Shown here: one piece after another, positions 18,765-28,794 of the stretch | Numbering within the stretch: the first letter of the stretch is position 1 | Layout: each line of letters opens with the position of its first letter | From: Phycisphaerales bacterium | GTDB taxonomy: Bacteria > Planctomycetota > Phycisphaerae > Phycisphaerales > SM1A02 | Assembly: GCA_029268515.1 (NCBI GenBank) | Contig: JAQWNP010000003.1 | Span: 51,761-115,760, forward strand | Direction of reading: 5' to 3' | Length of the DNA: 64,000 nt | Position numbers and translations under genes: made by a program | Notes under the pieces: model-generated | What the model was told of the DNA's origin: nothing | Databases searched by the model: none | What the model saw: only the letters and a program-made list of their open reading frames with translations

Positions 18765-20039
18765 TTAAGCATCGTTTAAGTGACCTGCATGGGATGGCTT
18801 GCTGCGCTGGTATAGCCACCAAGCACTCATGCATCCCGCGACCACGATCGCCAGGGTCACAACGACGATGCCTCCATCTTTCCCGATGGGCCAGCCAGCT
18901 TGCTCTGCAGCACCGCCCAATGCAAGACCTCCGAGAACCGCCAGCGGCCCGATCGTATAACCTGATCCAATTAAGGCCTCATGAGTGCCACCTGCATCAA
19001 CCTGTGCATGGCCAACACTCATTGCGTAGTAGAGGGCTGAGAAATAGACCATCCCCATCCCAATGCCGAAGATGGTCAGGCCCAGAATCGATGCCGTTAG
19101 CGTCGGAATCAAAACCACAACCGTGAAGCCACCTGACATCGCAAGTGCTGCCAAAAAGAGTGGCCACCAGTGGCCATGCCATATCGGAATGCGCCACATG
19201 AAAACCATGGCCGCGACTCGGCCGCCCAAACAGAGACCCACAAGCGCCGTTTCCCAGCTGACATCGAGTTGCAAACGATCCAGCAGGAATGGAAGTAATG
19301 GTGACAGTGCCGCCATGAGCACGTAGCTCAGAGGCAAAAGAATGCGAGAAACAACAAGCAATGATTGATAATCACGCCCTACTGATGCCTGGGCCTCCTG
19401 TGTGTCATGGGCCCCTGGCATCCTCCTGAAAAAAGCCAGAGGAATGAGCCCCATGATGCTCAATGGACCAAACAAAACAATTGGAGCTGCATTTCCAAGT
19501 TGCCCCCAAGCCTCTCTAAAAGTCTCCATGATGGGTCCCATGAAAAAGAGCGAGAGCATCGTTGCAGTTGTCCAAGTGATATTCCACCACCCCATAGCGC
19601 GACGCATTTGACTGCCATGCCGCCCTGCAGATACATAGCTCTCCACCACTGGCCAGAGCCAGGCATTAAGGACGCTTGTTGGCAATGCCACGAGCCAGAC
19701 AACCGCTGGCGATGTGAGCCACAGTGGCGTAAGGCACACAAGAGCTTGGGCCACTAAGAGACACGACAAGAATGCACGCGGGCTCAGCCAACGCCTGAGC
19801 AAGAATAGGAGCGGCGAAGCACTCATCGCTGCTATGACGTAAGTCAGCCCAATGGCCAGGAACAGGACCAGGACTTCGCTTTCTAAATAGCCATATGCAT
19901 CACGAGCAATAAACGGAAGGCCACTCCAAAGCATTCCAGTACAGACTGATAGCAACAGCGTGAATAACAAGATCGCCCAAAGTCGTGTTGGCGGCAGCTC
20001 CGGAACGTACTCATTGGAATGAACTGGCTCTTTGATCAT
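18765..20039 (-). CDS. Major facilitator superfamily transporter
   Basis: 424 residues with about 12 hydrophobic helices arranged as two sets of six around a charged central loop (FFRRMPGAHDTQEAQASVGRDYQ). The third and fourth helices are joined by RRWLSPRAF, a loop of MFS type. No substrate signature is recognised, so it may export drugs or metabolites or import a small solute. It stands alone between the convergent protease gene and tRNA-Arg, with no regulator beside it. Confidence 0.8.
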   Translation of the reverse strand: MIKEPVHSNEYVPELPPTRLWAILLFTLLLSVCTGMLWSGLPFIARDAYGYLESEVLVLFLAIGLTYVIAAMSASPLLFLLRRWLSPRAFLSCLLVAQALVCLTPLWLTSPAVVWLVALPTSVLNAWLWPVVESYVSAGRHGSQMRRAMGWWNITWTTATMLSLFFMGPIMETFREAWGQLGNAAPIVLFGPLSIMGLIPLAFFRRMPGAHDTQEAQASVGRDYQSLLVVSRILLPLSYVLMAALSPLLPFLLDRLQLDVSWETALVGLCLGGRVAAMVFMWRIPIWHGHWWPLFLAALAMSGGFTVVVLIPTLTASILGLTIFGIGMGMVYFSALYYAMSVGHAQVDAGGTHEALIGSGYTIGPLAVLGGLALGGAAEQAGWPIGKDGGIVVVTLAIVVAGCMSAWWLYQRSKPSHAGHLNDA

Positions 20040-20126
20040 GCGGGCGTAAATGTACCACTACTTTTCGTATCTACCTACCGAAGCCCCTCTCTCTTCGAGC
20101 GGTATCATTCCCATGTTGACACTGAA

Positions 20127-20200
20127 GTCCCCGTAGCTCAATTGGATAGAGCGCTGGCCTCCGAAGCCAGAGGTTACAGGTTCGACTCCTGTCGGGGACG
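20127..20200 (+). tRNA. tRNA-Arg (anticodon CCG)
   Basis: A 74-nt cloverleaf. Acceptor GTCCCCG pairs with CGGGGAC, discriminator G. D-arm GCTCAATTGGATAGAGC. Anticodon stem CTGGC/GCCAG with loop CTCCGAA (anticodon CCG). T-arm ACAGGTTCGACTCCTGT. CCA is not encoded. It sits 30 bp from the stop of the convergent guaB. Confidence 0.95.
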
Positions 20201-20230
20201 TTTGCCCCACCCCAATCGACAAAGAATTTG

Positions 20231-21760
20231 TTAATCCAAAGAAGAGCGAGCCGTGACCATGTAGTTGGGCGCTTCTTTCGTAATGACAATGTCATGTGGA
20301 TGAGATTCCACCAAACCTGCACTGCTGACGCGTACAAACTGAGCACGTTTTCGCAAAGTATTCAATGTCTCGCAACCACAGTACCCCATCGCTGCACGAA
20401 CGCCGCCGACCATTTGATAGATCGTTTCTGAAAGGAGCCCTCGATACGGCACCTGGCCTTCAACACCTTCAGGCACATATTTTTCAGTGTCTTTAATCGT
20501 TGCTTGCCCATAACGATCACTTGAACCTGCGCCCATCGCACCGAGGCTTCCCATTCCACGATACGCCTTAAAGCGACGCCCACGATGGAGTACCAATTCG
20601 CCCGGGCTCTCTTCGACACCTGCAAACAAGGAACCAATCATCACACTTGACGCGCCAGCAGCAAGCGCTTTGGCAATATCTCCGCTTTGCCGAATACCAC
20701 CATCAGCAATGATTGGAACTTCTTCTCCACCCGCTTTTCGAGCATTAATGACCGCTGACAGTTGCGGCACACCAACGCCGCTGACAACTCTTGTTGTGCA
20801 GATTGAACCAGGCCCAATGCCAACTTTAACTGCATCAGCGCCAGCATCTATGAGATCGCCCGCGCCAGCTTCAGTTGCGACATTACCGGCAATTAGATCG
20901 ATGTCATGTTTTTTACGGATGTCTCTGAGGGTATCGAGCACATTTTCGGAGTGGCCATGGGCCGTATCAACAACAATGACATCGACACCAGCATTGACTA
21001 ACGCATCAACTCGTTCAAGATCGAATACCCCCACGGCGGCACCAACTCGCAAGCAGCCACGCTGATCTCTACAGGCCAGTGGATGCCGACGCAGATTCTC
21101 AATATCACGCATCGTGATAAGCCCTGCCAAGGACCCATCATTATTCATCAGTAATAACTTCTCAACACGAGCACGCGTCAGTGTCCCCTCGGCCTCCTCG
21201 AGACTTGTTTCTGGAGATGCAGTAATTAATGGATCTGCTGTCATTGCGTCGCCAACCCGAGCTTGGGTTGATTCCAGAAATTTGATATCTCTGCGGGTTA
21301 GGATGCCAACAATTTTGCCCGTCCGTTCTCCATTGGCAGTGACCGGAAAACCCGAAACATTTTCATGTTCCATCAGAGCCAGAGCCCGTGCCACAGTGTC
21401 ATCTGGACTGAGCGTGATTGGGTCTGTAATCACGCCATTCTCACTCCGCTTGGCCTTGGCCACCTCACCAGCCTGAGCTTCAGGTGACATATTCTTGTGA
21501 ACAATGCCAATTCCACCTTCTTGGGCAATAGCAATAGCGAGCGCTGCCTCAGTGACCGTGTCCATTGGGGCGGAGATCAGAGGTATGTTTAAATCAATAT
21601 TACGTGTAAGGCGTGTTGCTGTTGAGACACGATCGGGCGTAAAAGCGCTCCGCTGTGGAACCAGCAACACATCATCAAAAGTGATGCCTTCTTGAATTTG
21701 AGTCAATTCCATCGACCAAGGATCGTCGGATAGAAGGCATTTGTCAACGATCAGAGGCAT
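20231..21760 (-). CDS. guaB: Inosine-5'-monophosphate dehydrogenase
   Basis: Oxidises IMP to XMP with NAD+, the first committed step of GMP synthesis, in the cytoplasm. The N-terminal TFDDVLLVP starts the TIM barrel. Two CBS domains are inserted at about 105-225. The catalytic cysteine lies in [11 protein letters not shown], the phosphate-binding loop is IADGGI, and the flap region has [10 protein letters not shown]. Length is normal for bacteria. Two starts are possible: ATG 21760 follows AGGGGC, while ATG 21712 gives the N-terminus usual in the family but has no clear ribosome binding site. It is divergent from the pilT-like operon. Confidence 0.97.
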   Translation of the reverse strand: MPLIVDKCLLSDDPWSMELTQIQEGITFDDVLLVPQRSAFTPDRVSTATRLTRNIDLNIPLISAPMDTVTEAALAIAIAQEGGIGIVHKNMSPEAQAGEVAKAKRSENGVITDPITLSPDDTVARALALMEHENVSGFPVTANGERTGKIVGILTRRDIKFLESTQARVGDAMTADPLITASPETSLEEAEGTLTRARVEKLLLMNNDGSLAGLITMRDIENLRRHPLACRDQRGCLRVGAAVGVFDLERVDALVNAGVDVIVVDTAHGHSENVLDTLRDIRKKHDIDLIAGNVATEAGAGDLIDAGADAVKVGIGPGSICTTRVVSGVGVPQLSAVINARKAGGEEVPIIADGGIRQSGDIAKALAAGASSVMIGSLFAGVEESPGELVLHRGRRFKAYRGMGSLGAMGAGSSDRYGQATIKDTEKYVPEGVEGQVPYRGLLSETIYQMVGGVRAAMGYCGCETLNTLRKRAQFVRVSSAGLVESHPHDIVITKEAPNYMVTARSSLD

Positions 21761-21904
21761 TGAGCCCCTGCGTCTGGTACTCTGGAGGGCGGATTGTTCC
21801 CACGTGAGGCCCCCTTTTTCATGGGTCTCAGCGGTCGGGCTTTTATTGATTTAGTGAACTGAGATGATGGCAGTGTCCATACACTCAGCGATCAGAATAG
21901 GCGT

Positions 21905-21910
21905 AGGGAG
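21905..21910 (+). promoter_or_regulatory. Shine-Dalgarno site supporting a GTG start
   Basis: AGGGAG six bases before the GTG at 21917 of the PilT-like gene. No ATG lies near the expected N-terminus. Confidence 0.7.
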
Positions 21911-21916
21911 ATTTGC

Positions 21917-23062
21917 GTGCTTGAGGCTGAAACTGATTCAGGGATCTTTGCAGACCCCGTTCACCACGACAAGGGGACCGTGGATGGCGAGGGCATGAAA
22001 GCCTGGTCGCGCATGCTTGATGCGACCATTCGTTTTGAGGCCTCAGATCTCATCGTCAAAGTCGATCTTCCGCCGCGCATCCGCCTCCGCGGCTCTCTGA
22101 AATCTCTGCAAACTGATCGTCTTTCTGAAAACATGATGTTTCAGATCGCTAAGGATGTACTTGATGAAAGACAGTACAAATTCTTTCATTCACATGGACA
22201 GATCGACTTTGCGTATGACTATGACGATGACAATCGTTTTCGCGTCAATCTCTTTATGGCGCGAGGCAAGCCATCCTTTGCAGCACGATTGATTACCTCA
22301 AATATCAAAGACTTCGACAGCCTCTATCTGCCACCAATTCTTGGCGAAGTAGCCATGTCTGCCACTGGGCTCATTCTCTTCTCGGGCGTTACTGGCTCAG
22401 GAAAGAGTACCTCGATCGCATCAATGCTTCAGTACATCAATGAGCGACGACGGGTCCACATTGTGACGATTGAAGATCCAATTGAGTACATTTTCAAAGA
22501 CGCAAAGTCCACCATCAACCAGCGTGAAGTTGGCATTGATACACGGAACTTCAATGATGCGCTCAGAGCACTTGTGCGAGAAAATCCAGATGTTGTACTT
22601 GTTGGTGAAATGCGTGACCACGAGACTTTTGAAGCTGCTATTCGTGCTTCTGAGACAGGTCACCTTGTGTATGGAACAATCCATGCTTCCAGTGCATGGC
22701 AGACATTTGGCCGCATCTATGACCTCTTCCCAGAAGGTGAACGCGATCAGATTCGCAAGCTTCTGGCCTACAATCTGCGCTCGATTGTGTATCAAAAACT
22801 ACTGCCAACACTCCATGAGCACATTCCGCGGATTCCAGCAGTAGAGATCCTGTTGAATACCCCTGGTGTGCAGAAGTACATATTGGAGGGTCGCGAAGGC
22901 GAACTGCTTGACATTATTAAGCAGAGCCGCGAAGAGGGCATGGTTGACTTTACGTCTTCACTCGTTGAACTCGTAGAATCAGAGTACATTCACCACCGTA
23001 TCGCCATTGAGGCGACCCCACGACCCGAAGAACTGAAGATGCGGCTCAAGGGCATCTCTTAG
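21917..23062 (+). CDS. PilT-like hexameric ATPase
   Basis: 381 residues, a type IV pilus retraction-type ATPase of the PilT/PilU branch of secretion ATPases. All motifs are intact: Walker A GVTGSGKST (157-165), Asp box TIEDPIEY (184-191), Walker B NPDVVLVGEMRD with the catalytic Glu, and His box GHLVYGTIHASSA (248-260), with the AIRAS motif just before it. As in PilT it has no N-terminal zinc or N1 domain. It is the first gene of a plus-strand set and is followed after 13 bp by a membrane-bound PilB-like protein that has lost its motifs. Pilins, PilC and PilQ are not in the window, so whether it retracts a pilus is unproven. The start is GTG. Confidence 0.92.
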   Translation: MLEAETDSGIFADPVHHDKGTVDGEGMKAWSRMLDATIRFEASDLIVKVDLPPRIRLRGSLKSLQTDRLSENMMFQIAKDVLDERQYKFFHSHGQIDFAYDYDDDNRFRVNLFMARGKPSFAARLITSNIKDFDSLYLPPILGEVAMSATGLILFSGVTGSGKSTSIASMLQYINERRRVHIVTIEDPIEYIFKDAKSTINQREVGIDTRNFNDALRALVRENPDVVLVGEMRDHETFEAAIRASETGHLVYGTIHASSAWQTFGRIYDLFPEGERDQIRKLLAYNLRSIVYQKLLPTLHEHIPRIPAVEILLNTPGVQKYILEGREGELLDIIKQSREEGMVDFTSSLVELVESEYIHHRIAIEATPRPEELKMRLKGIS

Positions 23063-23075
23063 GCCTGGATGATCC

Positions 23076-24761
23076 ATGCAGAATCTTACCCAATTGTTAT
23101 TGGCAGAGGCCTCCTCTGAAATGCTCCTAAGCCCATGGAAGCCAGTATTGATACTGGCCGCCGTTGTTTCATGGGGATGGCTCGTCGCAACGTATCTAGA
23201 TAAAGATGCGGATAAGTTTCATCTCAATCGTACGCAATGGAATAGCATTCATGCAGGAGCAGCATGCGCGGGCTTGGCTGCGATGTTTTTTATTCCGACT
23301 TTCTGGGCAAGCTTCCCCGCTGGCCTTTTGATCATGAGTTCATCGATTGCTGCTTACTGGTTTGCCCGAAATAAGCAGGTGCCAGAGGCAGAACGATTCA
23401 CACTCACCAAAACGAGCTTCACCGACAAGATAGAGGCTCGCAAGATCGCAAAGGCGAATAAATCAGCGGCTCTTCGATTCACCGATTCCACCGGCTCAAA
23501 GAAGCAACTCCCAGCCAAGGAAGACGACCTATTCGCAACGCACCTGCTCACCGAGGACCTCCTAGGCCCCCCACTGACAGCACGTGCCTCTCGTGTCGAA
23601 ATGAAGATCACGAAGCAAGGTGCCACCAGCATTCGCACCGTCGATGGCATGCAATTCAAGCAGCCGAATTTGAGTACAGAGGATGCTGTTGCTGTCCTTG
23701 CTTACCTCAAGGAGCTCGGGGGATCAAATCCTGACGAGATCAGAAGGCGGCAAAAGGGCGACTTCAAAATCGATGGCCCCAACGGCGAAGTTGATACCGT
23801 CATCCTGACCGCTGGTTCGAGCGCCGGCCAATCAATGCGACTTGAATTCGACCTGGCTACCAGACTCGACAAGCCACTGGACTCCTTAGGATTCCTGCCA
23901 TCACAACTTGAACCCATCACAGCCCTTTTAGAAGAACACAAACGACATGGAGTCGTGCTTGTTGGGTGTCCGCCAGAACAAGGCTCCTCGACACTGGCAT
24001 ATGCTCTAATCGCAAGCCATGATGCCTACACTTCACATGTTCGCACCCTCGAAATGAGTCTGGACCGTGAGCTTTCCGGCGTCGACCAGAATATCTACGA
24101 CCCGACAAATCCGGACATCGACTTTTCAACAGCACTCCAGTCACTACTGAGGCGCGATCCTGACGTCATGCTCTGTCGATCGCTGCCCGATCGAGCGACT
24201 GCTTCAGTCATTTGCGCACCAGGCCGAAAAGGCCCGCTGATCTATGTTGAAGAACCAGCCACTTCAACCGCGGATATTATTCGCCAATGGGTCCGAAAGG
24301 TTGGCGATATAAGCCAGGCTGCAGATGCACTCGTGATGGTCATTAATGGCCGGGTGATGCGAAAGCTTTGTCCGAATTGTCGCCAACCGTACACGCCCAG
24401 CGATTCGCAGCTCAAAGCACTTGGAATGAACAGCGATAAAACAAATCAGTTCTACCGTGCCAGTGGTAAAATCCAGGTAAAGAATAAGATTGAAGAATGT
24501 CCGGTGTGCAGCGGAACTGGCCACCTGGGCCAAACTGGCATCTATGAAGTCATGGTCGTCAGTGCGGCCATTCGACAAAGTCTCGCACAGGGCGATCTCA
24601 AATCTGCCCTGTCCCAGGCTCGCCGAGAAAAAATGATCCTCATTCAAGAGAGCGCTCTGGCTAAAGTTGTATCTGGTGAAACTTCACTCGAAGAGGTTGG
24701 CCGTGTCAGCGCAAAGAAGGCAAAGAAAAACGCACCTCAAGAAAAAACCACCCCTGCTTAA
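23076..24761 (+). CDS. Membrane-anchored PilB/GspE-like pseudo-ATPase
   Basis: 561 residues. Three hydrophobic helices (about 22-41, 57-75, 78-96) replace the cytosolic start usual in PilB/GspE. A basic linker and an N2-like region follow, then a clear GspE-type ATPase fold (LGFLPSQLEPI) whose motifs are lost: the Walker A position reads GCPPEQGSST with no Lys, the Walker B position reads DPDVMLCRSLPD with no Glu, and the His box reads GPLIYVEEP. The tetracysteine zinc motif is kept (CPNC at 432-435, CPVC at 475-478), and the C-terminus still resembles PilB. It therefore probably does not hydrolyse ATP and may be a membrane dock or regulator for the PilT-like ATPase encoded 13 bp upstream. 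Confidence 0.85.
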   Translation: MQNLTQLLLAEASSEMLLSPWKPVLILAAVVSWGWLVATYLDKDADKFHLNRTQWNSIHAGAACAGLAAMFFIPTFWASFPAGLLIMSSSIAAYWFARNKQVPEAERFTLTKTSFTDKIEARKIAKANKSAALRFTDSTGSKKQLPAKEDDLFATHLLTEDLLGPPLTARASRVEMKITKQGATSIRTVDGMQFKQPNLSTEDAVAVLAYLKELGGSNPDEIRRRQKGDFKIDGPNGEVDTVILTAGSSAGQSMRLEFDLATRLDKPLDSLGFLPSQLEPITALLEEHKRHGVVLVGCPPEQGSSTLAYALIASHDAYTSHVRTLEMSLDRELSGVDQNIYDPTNPDIDFSTALQSLLRRDPDVMLCRSLPDRATASVICAPGRKGPLIYVEEPATSTADIIRQWVRKVGDISQAADALVMVINGRVMRKLCPNCRQPYTPSDSQLKALGMNSDKTNQFYRASGKIQVKNKIEECPVCSGTGHLGQTGIYEVMVVSAAIRQSLAQGDLKSALSQARREKMILIQESALAKVVSGETSLEEVGRVSAKKAKKNAPQEKTTPA

Positions 24762-24800
24762 GATGCAGCAGCAGACTTCACTTGACCGTCGAGATCAATT

Positions 24801-26162
24801 ATGACTTTTACTTTTAATGTAATCATCATCGGAATTGTGTTACTTATTGGATACTGGTGGGCAAACCAAGGCCTGCTCAGTTCCTTGCTTCATCTCACCT
24901 GTGTTATTGTTGCTGGCGCTATTACCATCGCTGTCTGGGAACCAATCACACTAGCCATTCTGAGTGGCGGCTGGTTCGACAACTACGCATGGGGCGCTAT
25001 CTTTCTGGCGTGTTTTGCCGTCTTCTTAGGCTTAGCACGCTCCATCAGCGACCAGGCTGTAAAGGCAAATATTTTTCTTCCGCCGTGGGCGAATATGACC
25101 TTTGGCTTTGTATGCGGTGCCCTCTCAGGCATCATCACGGTTGGCATGATCGTCATCGGAACTGGCTTTTTTCAAACCGCCGATTCAATCATCTATCCGG
25201 GATGGGGACGTGATCGCGATGCCAGGGCAATTGTCGAACGAGAACCCAAACCATGGCTGCCAGTCGCGAAGTGGACGGTCGATTTCTACGAATACACGAG
25301 CCTCGGCTCACTGTATCCCAATATTTCAGGAGCGCCTTTAGCCAGGCAATACCCATCTCTGGACCGGCAGGCAAGTCTTGTTCGAGATTCCTTTGGCGAG
25401 GGCAAAGGGCAGTTATCACTGGCTCCTGATGGCGCCACAGTGAGTGACGTGTTCAAGCTAAAGCCAAAGGCTGGGGGCACCTCAATGGAATTTGAGTCGC
25501 TGGCTCAAATGGGCATTCTCAAGATTTTAATTGACCAGTTAAAAAATACAGGCGCAGCAAGAAGTGATATTCGAATTCTTGAAAGGATCCAGGCGGATCC
25601 ACAGGCTGCACCATCACTCATGGCACAAATGTCGCCTGAGCTGCAACTCATGCTCAGCGCAGCATCTGGCAGCGGCACACAGCGCTACCTTGGTAAACCG
25701 AGAAATGACCAAAGCACCCTCATCGTGCTTATTTCTTTTGGATCGGATTCCATTGACTTCGGCGAGCAACTGACACTTTCACAAGCCCAGGTGAGACTCA
25801 TCTGTCATGAGCGTGACGGCAGCGCCAGTAAGACCGCAGAAGTTATCTTTCCATATGGGTGGGGCCAATCTGTAACGACGGCGCCATTTGCAAATTTCAT
25901 ATTTGACTCGCAAACGTACTACGTCACGAGCGTACCGGGGCGAGAAGCGGCCTCTGTTGCATTTAGTTTTATTGTTCCAAATGATCTGCAAGCAAAGTTC
26001 ATTCAAATCCGTGGCACAAGATATAACCTTGATAGTTTTGAAGATCGCCAGACTGGCCAGTTTCCGGCGATCTCCGATTTTGAAGCAAACACCAAGATCA
26101 TTGAAGCTTTCCAACCTCAGGCGCCCCCCGGCTTCGGTTTTGGTGGGCCTCCTAGCATGTAA
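24801..26162 (+). CDS. CvpA-like membrane protein with soluble C-terminal region
   Basis: 453 residues. The first 120 or so residues form four membrane helices with the spacing and Gly/Ser pattern of the CvpA family (colicin V production protein), including WGAIFLACFAVFLGLARSI. The remaining 330 residues are soluble, with helical and beta-rich parts and a Pro/Gly-rich tail (PPGFGFGGPPSM). CvpA proteins have no settled biochemical function. Third in the operon, 39 bp after the pseudo-ATPase and 40 bp before a lipoprotein, so it is a candidate membrane partner of the ATPase pair. The CvpA assignment is by topology and residue pattern only. Confidence 0.65.
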   Translation: MTFTFNVIIIGIVLLIGYWWANQGLLSSLLHLTCVIVAGAITIAVWEPITLAILSGGWFDNYAWGAIFLACFAVFLGLARSISDQAVKANIFLPPWANMTFGFVCGALSGIITVGMIVIGTGFFQTADSIIYPGWGRDRDARAIVEREPKPWLPVAKWTVDFYEYTSLGSLYPNISGAPLARQYPSLDRQASLVRDSFGEGKGQLSLAPDGATVSDVFKLKPKAGGTSMEFESLAQMGILKILIDQLKNTGAARSDIRILERIQADPQAAPSLMAQMSPELQLMLSAASGSGTQRYLGKPRNDQSTLIVLISFGSDSIDFGEQLTLSQAQVRLICHERDGSASKTAEVIFPYGWGQSVTTAPFANFIFDSQTYYVTSVPGREAASVAFSFIVPNDLQAKFIQIRGTRYNLDSFEDRQTGQFPAISDFEANTKIIEAFQPQAPPGFGFGGPPSM

Positions 26163-26202
26163 TAAATTCCTTTCATAAACGACCCTCTTCCTGGCTGGAT
26201 TC

Positions 26203-26865
26203 ATGTATCAACAAAACCTCTACATAATCACCCTGTCTTCACTGTTACTTTTCTGGCTTTCAGCCTGCAGCGACACCTCATCTGATCCAGCTGAGTCAGC
26301 GACGCAAGACCAGCAGCCTGATGCGGTGGTCTATGATTTCACCCCAGTTAATATCAATCCGATGTCTGAGGTCAGCCTTAAGATCGTCACGCCGCGTATG
26401 AGTACCAATATGTTGCCTGGCACCATGAGCCATATTGATAACTTCTTGACTGAAGGCACGCTTCGTATGGTGGCCAGGAATTCTGGGCGAAGACCATCAA
26501 AGACACTGCGAGTCCACGGATACTATGAGCCACATGGAACCATGATTGTTCAGGTCGACGTCTCACAGCTGGCCCTACAAGTTGAAGCAGCGATGGGACG
26601 AGATCAGAATATTGCATTGGTTGATGAGGATGGCTGGACCTTTTCACCCTTCGGCTACTGGCTACGAGAGGGAGCTGAAGTTGAAATTGGCCTCGATTCT
26701 CGAAACTACTTTCGCACCCTCAAAGATCTTCCTCCACTACCAAGCAGCGGAGAGAACCAACTCAAGCTTCTCTTCAAGCCCACACTCAATGCGCATATCG
26801 TTGGCATGACGGTCGGCAACACCTTGGTCGGCACAGCTGATTTCTGGGTGGTCCCACGAAACTAG
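26203..26865 (+). CDS. Lipoprotein, last gene of the pilT-like operon
   Basis: 220 residues with a signal sequence and lipobox LSAC (Cys near residue 22), then an acidic linker and a beta-rich region with no recognised domain (TLRVHGYYEPHGTMIVQVDV, GTADFWVVPRN). Probably an envelope lipoprotein. It is the fourth gene in the plus-strand set, 40 bp after the CvpA-like gene, and ends five bases from the convergent accC stop. Confidence 0.7.
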   Translation: MYQQNLYIITLSSLLLFWLSACSDTSSDPAESATQDQQPDAVVYDFTPVNINPMSEVSLKIVTPRMSTNMLPGTMSHIDNFLTEGTLRMVARNSGRRPSKTLRVHGYYEPHGTMIVQVDVSQLALQVEAAMGRDQNIALVDEDGWTFSPFGYWLREGAEVEIGLDSRNYFRTLKDLPPLPSSGENQLKLLFKPTLNAHIVGMTVGNTLVGTADFWVVPRN

Positions 26866-26869
26866 TCGC

Positions 26870-28222
26870 CTACAAAGAATCTTCCGCTAACATCCGATCA
26901 ATGTAGTGGATATCAAATTCAACATTGACAAACTGGCTGTTGTCCAGAAGGCTCCGATGCAGACCAATCGTGGTCTTGATTGGGCCGATCTCAAATTCAT
27001 CAAGAGCGATCTTCATCCTTGCAATCGCTTCAGTGCGAGTTGGCGCATGCACCAAGAGCTTCCCGATCATCGAGTCATAGTTTGCAGGTATTCGATAGCC
27101 AACACCCGCATGCGAATCAATTCGTACACCCGGCCCTCCCGGTGTTCGGTAGGTCTCGATTAATCCTGGCTGCGGCATAAAACCACGTGAAGGATCTTCG
27201 GCGTTAATACGGCATTCAATGGCATGGCCATCAAGCTTGATGTCCTCTTGCTTGTAGCCAAGAGGCTCACCTGCAGCGACTCGAATCATTTCTTGAACGA
27301 TATCCACACCTGTAATTAGTTCTGTAACAGGGTGCTCAACTTGAACTCTCGTATTGACTTCAAGCATGTAAAAATTCTGTTGCCCATCCATCAGAAATTC
27401 GACTGTCGCAGCCCCAGAATACTGGGCACGCTTGATCAGTTGGGCGGCTGAAGCACAAACCGCATCACGGACCTTTTCCGAAACCTTCGGTGCAGGCCCC
27501 TCCTCGATGAGCTTCTGATGACGACGCTGTGTCGTGCAGTCTCGGTTATAAAGATGAACAGCATTACCATGACTGTCGCCCAGCACTTGCACTTCTATGT
27601 GCCTGGCCCTTTCAAGATATTTCTCGAGGTAGATCGCACCGTTTCCAAAGGCAGCCTTCGCCTCCATGCTTGCCTGCCCCATTGCGGCAGAAAGTTCGGT
27701 TGAATCATGGGCAACGCGCATTCCCCGACCTCCGCCGCCAGCGGATGCTTTGACAATGACTGGATAACCAATTTCCTCGGCAACTTCTAACGCCTCATCT
27801 TCCTCTTCAATGGCGCCTTCACTGCCGGGGAACACCGGCGTCTTGGTCGCGCGAGCCATATTTTTACAGCTGACTTTATCGCCGAGCAATCGCATCGCTT
27901 CGGGACTTGGCCCAATAAACTCAATATGGCAGTCTCGGCAGACCTCCGCAAAATGAGCGTTCTCCGCCAGGAAACCATATCCAGGATGGATCGCATCCAC
28001 ATTGGCTATTTCAGCTGCTGAAATAATTCGATCAACACGCAGGTATGATTCAGTAGCTGGCCCAGGACCAATACAAATAGACTGAGATGCATGCTTAAGC
28101 CAAGGCCCATCAGCATCCGCTTCTGAGTAGACGCAAACTGGATCAATGCCCAGAGCCTTTGCAGCTCGGATAATCCGCAGGGCAATCTCTCCTCGATTTG
28201 CAATCAAAATACGTGAGAACAT
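26870..28222 (-). CDS. accC: Acetyl-CoA carboxylase, biotin carboxylase subunit
   Basis: 450 residues. Carboxylates the biotin on AccB with ATP and bicarbonate, the first half-reaction of fatty acid synthesis. The N-terminal FSRILIANRGEIALRI is the family start; the ATP-grasp part has KASAGGGGRGMRVAHD and EVNTRVQVEHPVTE, and ECRINAEDP follows. Length matches the usual 450. An AAGGT lies eight bases before the ATG. It is the last gene of a pepP-accB-accC set, 54 bp after accB. Confidence 0.97.
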   Translation of the reverse strand: MFSRILIANRGEIALRIIRAAKALGIDPVCVYSEADADGPWLKHASQSICIGPGPATESYLRVDRIISAAEIANVDAIHPGYGFLAENAHFAEVCRDCHIEFIGPSPEAMRLLGDKVSCKNMARATKTPVFPGSEGAIEEEDEALEVAEEIGYPVIVKASAGGGGRGMRVAHDSTELSAAMGQASMEAKAAFGNGAIYLEKYLERARHIEVQVLGDSHGNAVHLYNRDCTTQRRHQKLIEEGPAPKVSEKVRDAVCASAAQLIKRAQYSGAATVEFLMDGQQNFYMLEVNTRVQVEHPVTELITGVDIVQEMIRVAAGEPLGYKQEDIKLDGHAIECRINAEDPSRGFMPQPGLIETYRTPGGPGVRIDSHAGVGYRIPANYDSMIGKLLVHAPTRTEAIARMKIALDEFEIGPIKTTIGLHRSLLDNSQFVNVEFDIHYIDRMLAEDSL

Positions 28223-28276
28223 TTTTTTTACCTTGAACAGCTTCTCAAACAGAGAAGCAATCCTAGATTCGGCTGT

Positions 28277-28756
28277 CTATGCGCTAGGGTCAATCAGGAA
28301 TAGTGGCTGCCCGAATTCAATTGATTCACCATTTGAAACAAGCACTTTACGAATGGTGCCACTGGTTTCAGCCTTGATCTCATTAAAGATCTTCATTGCT
28401 TCAACAAGGCAAACGACTGTATCTGCAGTAATCTCATCACCCACTTTTACGAATGCATCAGAGTCCGGGTTTGCCGCGGCGAAAAACGTACCGACCATTG
28501 GGCTGGAAATACTTGGAAGATCTTCAACCGATGCCTCGTCCGTCACTGGCGGAGAGGCCGCCGGTGCTGCCGCGGGAGCCGCCGCAACCGGAGCGGCTGC
28601 TGGAGCCGCTACTGGGGCCTGAATAACCACTGGCGACTCTTCATCACGCCTTCTACGCAACGTCACCTGCTCTTCTGTATCACGTAGATCTAGCTCAGTG
28701 AGATCATTAGTGACCATCAGCCTGACAAGTTCTTTAAGTTTACGAATATCGATCAT
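28277..28756 (-). CDS. accB: Biotin carboxyl carrier protein of acetyl-CoA carboxylase
   Basis: 159 residues. An N-terminal helical segment (MIDIRKLKELVRLM) is followed by an Ala/Pro/Val-rich flexible linker and a C-terminal biotinyl domain with EAMKIFNEI, whose Lys carries biotin. The domain swings between the biotin carboxylase and the carboxyltransferase. Length is usual. GGAG precedes the ATG. It sits 38 bp after the M24 peptidase gene and 54 bp before accC, so the three are probably one operon. Confidence 0.96.
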   Translation of the reverse strand: MIDIRKLKELVRLMVTNDLTELDLRDTEEQVTLRRRRDEESPVVIQAPVAAPAAAPVAAAPAAAPAASPPVTDEASVEDLPSISSPMVGTFFAAANPDSDAFVKVGDEITADTVVCLVEAMKIFNEIKAETSGTIRKVLVSNGESIEFGQPLFLIDPSA

Positions 28757-28794
28757 GCACCTAGCTCCATGTCACTGGTAATACCAACGCCTAC

